Of a stretch of DNA of 64,000 nucleotides, positions 55,953-64,000 are shown piece by piece. The DNA is from Dactylis glomerata (lineage: Eukaryota > Streptophyta > Magnoliopsida > Poales > Poaceae): contig QXEO01000414.1 of the NCBI GenBank assembly GCA_007115705.1, forward strand, positions 1-64,000, written 5' to 3'. A model generated the notes under the pieces. It searched no databases and was not told the DNA's origin. It saw nothing but the letters and a program-made list of their open reading frames with translations. Numbering within the stretch: the stretch's first letter is position 1; every line of letters starts with the position of its first letter. Made by a program: the position numbers and the translations under genes.

Positions 55953-57492
55953 TGATACGTCTCCTACGTATCTATAATTTTTGATGCTCCATGCTTGTTT
56001 TTACACCATTTGCCTAATGTTTCGTTACACTTCGTGGCACTTTTATGCATTTTCCGGAACTAACCTATTAACAAGTCGCCACAGTGCCAGTTCCCTGTTT
56101 TCTGCTATTTTTGTGTTTCAGAGTGATACACAGGAAATATTCTCGGAATTGGACGAAACAAGTTCCTGAAGTCTTATTTTGCCCGGAAGCTTCCAGAGAT
56201 CCGAAGAGGCGAAGTAGAGGGGCCACAGGCCAGCCTCACACTAGGCCGGCACGGCCTAGGCCCTGGCCGCACCGCCTAGGTGTGAGGAGGCATGTGGCCA
56301 CTCCTGACGACGCCCCTTCGCCTATAAGAAGCCTCGGGACGGAAAACCCTAGGAGAGTCGGCGAAATTTCCAGAACAGTTCCGCAGCGCCGCCGCCATCA
56401 AAGCCAAATTTCGGGGGACAGAAGTCTCTGTTCCGGCACCCTGCCGGGACGGGGAAGTGCCCCCGGAGCCATCTCCATCAGTCTCCATCGTCGTCTCCGC
56501 CGTCTCCATCGACCTCACCGCCATCTCCATCAACCTTGTTGTCTCCTATGACGAGGAGGGAGTAGTTCTCCCCCGGGGCTGAGGGCTCTACCGGTAGCTA
56601 TGTGGTTCACCTCTCTCTCCCATGATGTGATCTTTATGTGATCGTGAGCTTTGTATCATGTTGAATAAGTAGATGTTACTCTTCTTCATTATGTGTACTC
56701 TAGTGTGTTATTAAAGTAATCTATTCCTCCTGCCATGGTGTAACGGTGACAGTGTGTGCATCATGGTGGTACTTGGTCTAGGCTACGATTGTGATCTTTT
56801 ATGGATTATGAGAATAATTATCACTATGATAGTATTGAAGTGATCTATTCCTCCTTTCATGGTGTAATGTTGACAGTGTGTGCACCGTGTTAGTACTTGT
56901 TCTAAGTTGCAATAATATCTATCTTGAGTTGTGATTTGATTTGGATATCTCTATGAGTGGTGTTTGTCAAGTACTTGATGAACTTTGAGGAGTGCTTTGT
57001 AGCCCTACGCAATGATTAGTGTTATTCAATAGGAGAGTAATTCAGAGTACCATAGTGAAGAGAAGTTGTCTATTTGTTCAATTATGTTATATTTGTTGGG
57101 AGTGTGTCCACTAGTGAAAGTATGATCCCTAGGCCTTGTTTCCAAGCCTTGCACACCGTTTACTTGCTGTTTTGTTACTTGTTTGCTTGCTGCCATTTTT
57201 ATTCCAGATTGCATTTACTACTTATAATCATCTATACCACTTGTATTTCACTATCTCTTCGCCAAACTAGTGCACCTATACATCTGACAAGTGTATTGGG
57301 TGTGTTGGGGACACAAGAGACTTTCTGTATCGTAATTGCAGGGTTGTTTGAGAGGGATAGCTTTGACCTCTTTCTCCCTGAGTTCGATAAACCTTGGGTG
57401 ATCCACTTAAGGGAAACTTGCTGCTGCTCTACAAACCTCTGCACTTGGAGGCCCAACACTGTCTACAAGAATAGAAGCGTGTGTAGACATCA
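55953..57492 (+). repeat. 5' LTR of element D (1540 bp)
   Basis: It runs TGATACGTCTCCTACG to GTAGACATCA. It includes the GC hairpin (56221-56300), a CTATAAGAAG TATA-like box (56319-56328) and a GCCGTCTCCATCGACC-type repeat zone. Confidence 0.95.
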
Positions 57493-57502
57493 AGCTCTTT
57501 TC

Positions 57503-57520
57503 TGGCGCCATTGCCGGGGA
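57503..57520 (+). other. Primer binding site-like sequence of element D
   Basis: TGGCGCCATTGCCGGGGA lies 10 nt past the LTR end defined by the TSD, an unusually long gap. The tRNA is not assigned. Confidence 0.6.
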
Positions 57521-57653
57521 GGTAAGGTAAAAGGTACTCACATCCTTTGGCTACTAAGTCTTTTAGTTGCTGGTGAGTGCTCGAAGTTATTTCCTTTAGA
57601 TTCTGCAATTACATCTTTTTGTTTCTTGTTTTTATTTTCACTAGTTAGGCTTA

Positions 57654-58319
57654 ATGGAAAACAAAGAGTTCTCTAGTCTTTTTCCTGAGTTTAGATATGA
57701 AGTGTTTGAAGAGAAAATTGAAAAACCTTTGGAGCTTAATTTGCATGCTAATAGTGTTGTTAGTATGAATGTTTCGAACACTGTTATTACTAATGCTATA
57801 GAAAAGTCTAAGCTTGGGGAAGCTAGTTTTGTTAAGCATGATATTTTTAGTTCCCCAGCTTTAGCGGAGAAAGTTTGCTCTGATGATATTTTATCTCCCA
57901 TATGTGATGTTCCTTCTTATGATGATATGTTTGATGAATATGCTTTGCGAAATAATTGCTCTCTAGCTTGCGATGATACTGAACCTCTAGTTTATGATGG
58001 TTATGATGATGAGTATAATATTTTCAGTTCACCTACTATTGAGGATAAAATTAGTTATGATTACAATATGCCTCCTATTTATGATGATTATGGTGATGAG
58101 AATAATTATTCTGTTGAATTTTCTCCTACTACTATTGTTCCTGTGGTGAGTATTAATTCTTTTATGCATGTGGCTCATGATAGGGATGCTTTATGTGATA
58201 GTTATATTGTTAGTTCTATTCATGATGCTACTGAAAGTTATTATGAGAGAGGAAAACATGGTTTGATGGATCTCAACAATATTAAGTTTCCCCTCTTTAT
58301 GTTGCAAATCTTGAAGTGA
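57654..58319 (+). CDS. Hypothetical acidic protein of element D (221 aa)
   Basis: This is the only sizeable ORF in the interior of D. The protein is acidic and tyrosine-rich with recurring YDDY/DEYN-type words (for example VYDGYDDEYN, PPIYDDYGDENN) and two FSSP(A/T) segments spaced about 60 residues apart (HDIFSSPALAEKV, YNIFSSPTIEDKI), suggesting an internal duplication. It has no zinc knuckle, protease motif or transmembrane segment, so I do not call it gag. Its intact frame inside an aged element hints that it may matter for the element. Function unknown. Confidence 0.6.
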   Translation: MENKEFSSLFPEFRYEVFEEKIEKPLELNLHANSVVSMNVSNTVITNAIEKSKLGEASFVKHDIFSSPALAEKVCSDDILSPICDVPSYDDMFDEYALRNNCSLACDDTEPLVYDGYDDEYNIFSSPTIEDKISYDYNMPPIYDDYGDENNYSVEFSPTTIVPVVSINSFMHVAHDRDALCDSYIVSSIHDATESYYERGKHGLMDLNNIKFPLFMLQILK

Positions 58320-61081
58320 CACTTGTTTTATCTATCCATGCTTGCTACTATGTGCCTCATTGATTTATTTTCTTACAAGATTCCTATGTATAGGAAGTGG
58401 TTCAGATATAAATGTCTTTCACATTTGCTTTTTGATGCTCTCTATTGCTTTAAGTTCCTATATGGCGCCTTTGCCTCAAGCTCTTATATGGCGCCCACAT
58501 GAGCATCTTTGCAAATTATTGCGCCTAGCTCAAAGGCGTTAAATAAAAGCACTCTTGGGAGATAACCCAATGTTTTATTTCCAGTACTTTTTCTTTTATT
58601 TGAGTCTTGGAAGTTATTACTACTGTAATGACCTCTCCTTATCCTTTTTATTTCGTTTTTGTGCCAAGAGAAGCTTCTAATTTGAGTGAGGTAAGATTTG
58701 GGGATGTTGCTGTCCTGAAACTGTTTTCGGTGCTGCACCGTAAAAATTCGTGAAAATTCTCTGTATATATTTTGGACCTGACATTTCTTGTGCTTATGCC
58801 CCAGGTTATATCCAAACTTTCATTAGTTGAACACTTTTTGATTTGAGCAACAGAAAACCCCTCAAAAATTCGACCTTTGTCAGTTGTTCTGTTTTGACAG
58901 ATTTCTGCCAATATTTGTGTTTGCCGCTTTATCGCTTTATTTTGAGTTCTTTTGATCACGGAACTTTTGGGGATGTTGCTACAGTGGTATATGCTTAATA
59001 TTTGGTGGTTTTAGGTTGAAACCTGAAGCAAAAAGGGTTGATTCAATGTTATGCTTACACTAATGTTGCTAATAGAATTGTGTTTAGTTTTGTATGAAGA
59101 AAGTTTTCAAGTGTAGGGATTGGAGAATGATGAGATGAGATGAAGAATGGACAAAATCTCAAGCTTGGGGATGCCCATGCATCACCCCAATAAATATCAA
59201 AGAAGTACAAGCGTCAAAGCTTGGGGATGCCCCCGAGGCACCCCCTTCTTCATCGGCAAAAATCAGGTCACCTTTCAAGACACTATATTTTTATTGCTTC
59301 ATGCACTATGCATTTTTCTTGGAGCGTCTTTACTTTTGCTTTCAGTTTTCTTTTATTTTGTTTGCTGCAATAAATGGTTAGATCACATCATGTTTCTTTT
59401 GGAGGAGATGAACTCGCTTTTCATTTGCCAAGAACACTATAGTTTTCACTCTTATCGTTCAACGAGTGTTCTCTTTTTCTGCTACTGCGTTTAGCTTGCA
59501 TTTTTCGCCTTGATATGTGTTCAGATCTTGTTATATCTTTTTATCAAGGTGTATTTTTGCCTCTGATCTTTATTGGTTTTCATCAAAAGAGGTGTTTATA
59601 ATTTTTTTGAATGGTGTTGGAAAAGAGAAAAAGTTTCATGCAAAAAAGTGGTACAAAACGGAGCTTGTGTAGACTGCGGCTTAGACTTTTGCATGTCGTG
59701 CTTTATATCTTTTTGATAGTATGCTTAGTGGTTTTGCTTTAGCATGACTTGTCTCAAATGACTGAGATTGCTTAATGAGCCTTTGAAAAAATCATGCGTT
59801 GTTTTTATTATATGGAAGCATTTATTTGGTTTTCTCCTTTGATGCTTTATTTGGGTTGACTTGGCACATGCTTACACCATGTTGACTACAAAATAAGTCA
59901 CCTATAGCCTCTATGATCATTTAGTTTTTGACTTTTGATGCCATCTTATGCTTCTTTTAATGTTGATTTATCGCTTTGCATGATTATGGCCGTTATTGCT
60001 CTCTTAGTTGGTCGCTCTCAGTCTTTTGCTAGCCCTCACTTTGTACTGAGTATGAGCTCTACTCGTGCATCTAACTCCCAAAAACCAAGTTTGCCATTGT
60101 GTCCACTATAAATTCCTATGCATGGTATTTGTAAGCCATTCCAAGTAAATTTTCATGTGCTACCTTTCAAAAACCTTCAAAATACTTCTCGTTTTGTGAC
60201 ACTGTTTTCAGCTCATGGGGACGTAGTGGTCGGATTTGCTATCTTCCATATTATCTTATTCCAAAAAGAAAAGAAAAAAGAAAAAAAGGCACTCCTCCAT
60301 GGTATGTGAATGTTGGTGGGCACCCGATGGAATCGGTTAGCCATGGTTTGAGAAAGGAAAAAAAGGTGGGGAGGAGTGCCAAGCTTTATAAACGAGCACA
60401 AAAGTGCCAATCTCTCTCTCAAAAACTTGCTTCATTTTTGTATGGAAGATAGTAAGAACCCCATTGCTAGTCGTTGACAAAGACAAACACCTCTCAAAAT
60501 CCAGTTTTTATCTCTCTATTTTACAAATGAAAAGCTCTAGCACATGTTTAATCACTGCTTCCCTCTGCGAAGGGCCTTTCTTTTACTTTTATGTTGAGTC
60601 ACCACCTTCTACCTTTATGCACCATTAAGAGAGCATAGTTGTCATTCTTAGTATAATGTGCATTGTCCCAAAGTTTTCATTGATTGATTCATATTGTTGG
60701 TTTCACTTGTTATCAAATTATTTGTATCTAGTCGCCCTCTTAAACTTGAAGGTGTCCTATGCATTTATGTTTTGCTCTCCATGAAGGACAAGCTGAAAAC
60801 CATTTGTATGTTTTTTCTTATGATTTGAACACACGTTTGACTTTCATTGTTTCATTATTCATGATCTTTTGTTTCTGTTCTTTTTCATGTTATAACATGG
60901 TTGCTAAGTTCTTATTGTCAAGATTATATCTTTCATGCCCATGTTTTAAGTTCTTATGATCCCAGCTCACAAATGCTTACATATATGATCAAGATTGTGT
61001 AGGTGCATGTCACCTAAAAAATTATTTCTTTTGTTATCACTTACCTACTCGAGGACGAGCAGGAGTTAAGCGTGGGGATGC
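58320..61081 (+). other. Noncoding interior of element D and PPT
   Basis: I find no coding domain on either strand. The words AAGCTTGGGGATGCCC (59161-59175 and 59217-59231) echo the tract AAGCGTGGGGATGC (61068-61081) that abuts the 3' LTR and should be the PPT. AT-rich text fills the rest; short ORFs are not supported. Confidence 0.6.
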
Positions 61082-62621
61082 TGATACGTCTCCAACATAT
61101 CTATAATTTTTGATGCTCCATGCTTGTTTTTACACCATTTGCCTAATGTTTCGTTACACTTCGTGGCACTTTTATGCATTTTCCAGAACTAACCTATTAA
61201 CAAGTCGCCACAGTGCCAGTTCCCTGTTTTCTGCTGTTTTTGTGTTTCAGAGTAATACACAGGAAATATTCTCAGAATTGGACGAAACAAGTTCATGAAG
61301 TCTTATTTTGCCCGGAAGCTTCCAGAGATCCGAAGAGGCGAAGTAGAGGGGCCACAGGCCAGCCTCACACTAGGCCGGCGCGGCCCAGGCCCTGGCCGCA
61401 CTGCCTAGGTGTGAGGAGGCCTGGGGCCACTCCTGACGATGCCCCTTCGCCTATAAGAAGCCTCGGGACGGAAAACCCTAGGAGAGTCGGCGAAATTTCT
61501 AGAAAAGTTCTGCAGCGCCGCCGCCGTCGAAGCCAAATTTCGGGGGACAGAAGTCTCTGTTCCGGCACCCTACCGGGACGGGGAAGTGCCCCCGGAGCCA
61601 TCTCCATCGGTCTCCATTATCGTCTCCGCCGTCTCCATCGACCTCACCGCCATCTCCATCAACCTTGCTGTCTCCTATGATGAGGAGGGAGTAGTTCTCC
61701 CCCGGGGCTGAGGGCTCTACCTGTAGCTATGTGGTTCACCTCTCTCTCCCATGATGTGATCTTTATGTGATCGTGAGCTTTGTATCATGTTGAATAAGTA
61801 GATGTTACTCTTCTTCATTATGTGTACTCTAGTGTGTTATTAAAGTAATCTATTCCTCCTGCCATTGTGTAACGGTGACAGTGTGTGCATCATGGTGGTA
61901 CTTGGTCTAGGCTACGATTGTGATCTTTTATGGATTATGAGAATAATTATCACTATGATAGTATTGAAGTGATCTATTCCTCCTTTCATGGTGTAATGTT
62001 GACAGTGTGTGCACCGTGTTAGTACTTGGTCTAAGTTGCAATAATATCTATCTTGAGTTGTGATTTGATTTGGATATCTCTATGAGTGGTGTTTGTCAAA
62101 TACTTGATGAACTTTGAGGAGTGCTTCGTAGCCCTACACAATGATTAGTGTTATTCAATAGGAGAGTAATTCAGAGTACCATAGTGAAGAGAAGTTATCT
62201 ATTTGTTCAATTATGTTATATTTGTTGGGAGTGTGTCCACTAGTGAAAGTATGATCCCTAGGCCTTGTTTCCAAGCCTTGCACACCGTTTACTTGCTGTT
62301 TTGTTACTTGTTTGCTTGCTGCCATTTTTATTCCAGATTGCATTTACTACTTATAATCATCTATACCACTTGTATTTCACTATCTCTTCGCCGAACTAGT
62401 GCACCTATACATCTGACAAGTGTATTGGGTGTGTTGGGGACACAAGAGACTTTCTGTATCGTAATTGCAGGGTTGTTTGAGAGGGATAGCTTTGACCTCT
62501 TCCTCTCTGAGTTCGATAAACCTTGGGTGATCCACTTAAGGGAAACTTGTTGCTGCTCTACAAACCTCTGCACTTGGAGGCCCAACACTGTCTACAAGAA
62601 CAGAAGCGTGTGTAGACATCA
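61082..62621 (+). repeat. 3' LTR of element D (1540 bp)
   Basis: It runs TGATACGTCTCCAACA to GTAGACATCA and is equal in length to the 5' LTR, with a limited number of substitutions. The hairpin lies at 61350-61430. Confidence 0.95.
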
Positions 62622-63559
62622 CACCCAGATACGGGGCCGGATATTCTGGCCAGGGGACCGGATAATCCGCCCCCCCCTCGAAGATTTCAGAATTTCTGCT
62701 AAGGACCAAGCTCGGCGTCACCCAGTAACCGGGGCGGAAATTTGGCCCGGAGATTTCTTTCCGGGCCGGATAATCCAACCATACTTTGGCCGGATAATCC
62801 GCCCCTCCAACTCAGCAACGGCTACATTTTGGGAGGGGCTATAAATACCCCTCCCCTTCTTCCACCTCAAGCTGCTCGTCCTGCACAAGAAGAACACCCC
62901 ATTTGGAGCCACCAAAATCACAAGATATCCTCCCTCAACCCACCAAAGTTCTTGATCTTTGGAGAATCGAAGGAGAAGGCCTTGATCTACATCCTCACCA
63001 AAGCGATTTACTTTCCCCTCTCATTTGCTTGAGGGCCCTTGTGTCTTGGGTTCCCTTGTGTCCCTTGACTTTCATTTGTGTGATTGATATCTTGATACTT
63101 GTTGATTGATTGCTTTGTGGTGCTTGGGAGCCTCCAATTCAGTTGTGGATGTGTGCGCCAAGTTTGTAAAGGCCAGTTCCGCCTTGAGGAATCCCTTAGT
63201 GGAAAGTGAGCTAGGCCTTTGTGGCGAAAGCTTGCACCGGAGGATAGGGTGAGCCTTTGTGGCGTTGGTTAGGCCTTTGTGGCAACCACACCTCTCCAAC
63301 GTAGACGTACTTCCCCTAAAAAGGAAGGAACTACGGGAATTATATTCGTGTCTCCGTGTGCTCCACTCTCGGTTTCCTCTATCCTTTATTGCCTTTACTT
63401 CTTGTATCTTGCTAAGCTTGCTAGTTGTCATATAGGTAAATTCACCCTAGTTGCATATCTAGAGAATTTACCTTTTGTGTCAAGCCTAAATTGAAAAAGA
63501 ATTAAAATTTGAGTAGCACCTATTCACCCCCCTCTAGGTGCCCTTACGATCCATTCAAT

Positions 63560-63570
63560 TGGTATCAGAG
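63560..63570 (+). other. Primer binding site of Copia C
   Basis: TGGTATCAGAG follows the LTR by two bases, as in Copia A and B. Confidence 0.92.
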
Positions 63571-63607
63571 CCTCGGCTCTTTATTCGGGCTTAACCGCCT
63601 AAGAGTA

Positions 63608-64000
63608 TGGGCACGCAAGAGAGTGAGGGATCGGGTCAAGTTTCCATGGGTGATTTCAAAACCTTTGAATCATCTGTGTCTACCCAAATAAGCGAGTTGC
63701 GTGAAATGATAGCGCAACTCATTCAAGCTAAAACTCCTAGTGCTCCTCCTCCGGAAAAACTCGCTACTCCACAAGTGGAGAATGTGGGGGTGGAAGAAGA
63801 GGATGCCGACAAAGGCACCGATGCTAAGTCTTATACTAAGGGTGACGGGAAAGGTGAATTCCCTCATTGGTATTCACCTGACCCGCCGGTTCCTCATCCT
63901 CATATTAACAATAGAGGTGATCCACCTAAACTTGATGCATTAAACTTTGGTCAATGGCAATATCAAATGATCTCTCATATGCGCAGTTCATGCATCGAGC
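63608..64000 (+). CDS. Copia C gag, N-terminal part, open to the window edge
   Basis: An open frame of 131 codons starts at an ATG 38 nt past the PBS, the same spacing as in Copia A and B. It encodes a helical N-terminal segment (STQISELREMIAQLIQAKT), a Pro/Glu-rich linker and the gag-typical PPKLDALNFGQWQYQMISHM, comparable to LDASSFANWQDNM in Copia A. No stop is seen before the window ends. Gag would form the particle; whether pol follows cannot be told from here. Confidence 0.88.

Larger units (their letters stand above)
55953..62621 (+). mobile_element. Element D, Gypsy-like non-autonomous LTR retrotransposon, 6.67 kb
   Basis: Two 1540-bp LTRs (55953-57492 and 61082-62621) flank 3.6 kb. 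The TSD is CACCT on the left and CACCC on the right; the restored host context (GTCACCCAGATACGG) suggests the left base mutated. A PBS-like TGGCGCC word follows the 5' LTR and a purine-rich tract precedes the 3' LTR. There is no gag, protease, RT or integrase; only a 221-residue ORF. It is the only complete member in the window of the family whose solo LTRs appear five times. Confidence 0.93.
55645..63557 (+). repeat. 5' LTR of Copia element C, interrupted by element D
   Basis: The 3' end is sharp (CATTCA at 63557 followed by a PBS). Upstream come CCGG palindromes (62630-62815 and, left of element D, 55783-55910), the TATA core CTATAAATACCCCTCCCC (62840-62857), and leader text with repeated GCCTTTGTGGC (63215-63285). 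The left boundary is uncertain; TGAAAGTGCATACT at 55645 is my best guess. Element D (55953-62621) sits inside it. Without D the LTR is about 1.2 kb. The 3' LTR is off the window. Confidence 0.75.

Noticed and set aside
1..64000. A novel defence or prokaryote-style gene system
   Set aside because: All coding sequence is explained by plant retroelements, DNA transposons and NUP50; there is no operon-like gene cluster.

Overview
The window is repeat-dense DNA from a plant nuclear genome, most likely a cool-season (Pooideae) grass. The evidence is an intact plant-type NUP50 gene, a grass-type Gypsy LTR family beginning TGATACGTCTC present in six insertions, Sirevirus-like Copia elements with large LTRs, Stowaway MITEs with CTCCCTCCG ends, and a Tat-type Gypsy element with an antisense gene. 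I cannot fix the species. About one tenth of the window is host gene; almost everything else is transposable elements, many nested inside each other with intact target-site duplications (TSDs), so insertion order can be read directly.

Layout. 1-6601: 5' part of a Copia element (F, minus strand, cut off at the left edge inside reverse transcriptase) split by two Gypsy-type solo LTRs. 6780-8166: decayed LINE reverse transcriptase. 8649-10114: a GC-rich stretch between short inverted repeats that carries a frameshifted, alanine-rich, TATA-driven ORF. 11190 to about 14640: the one clear host gene, NUP50 (minus), with a 1.77-kb intron in its 5' UTR that holds a Stowaway MITE and a tandem duplication. 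14901-18134: a decayed hAT element with terminal inverted repeats and an imperfect 8-bp TSD; its left junction occurs a second time 1.2 kb away.

18411-54275: one 35.9-kb Copia insertion (A, minus, Sirevirus-like, TSD GGAGG). Inside it lie two minus-strand solo LTRs (46775-48401 and 51049-52809) and a 21-kb gag-only Copia element (B, plus, 21268-42230, TSD GCTTC). B's gag is split by a solo LTR (24626-35284, TSD CCTCG), which is itself split by a 9.1-kb non-autonomous Gypsy element (E, minus, 25205-34267, TSD ATGGG). E's two 336-bp LTRs look identical, and E carries gag-protease on one strand and an apparently complete eight-exon antisense gene on the other. A also carries an extra sense-strand gene after pol, with its own TATA box and intron. 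Right of A, a third Copia LTR family (C) is interrupted by a gag/pol-less Gypsy-like element (D, 55953-62621); C's gag starts at 63608 and runs off the window.

How it works together: A and F encode, or once encoded, full Copia machinery; B, D and E lack polymerase and would need enzymes in trans. The LTRs of A, B and C share clusters of palindromes with a GGATAATCC-like core and a palindromic TATA core, and the same palindromes stand at the internal promoter of A's extra gene. The D-type Gypsy LTRs share a long GC hairpin upstream of the TATA box whose stem appears to be kept by compensating changes. I see no evidence of a prokaryote-style system; the most interesting signals are these shared palindromic and hairpin control regions and the two accessory genes.
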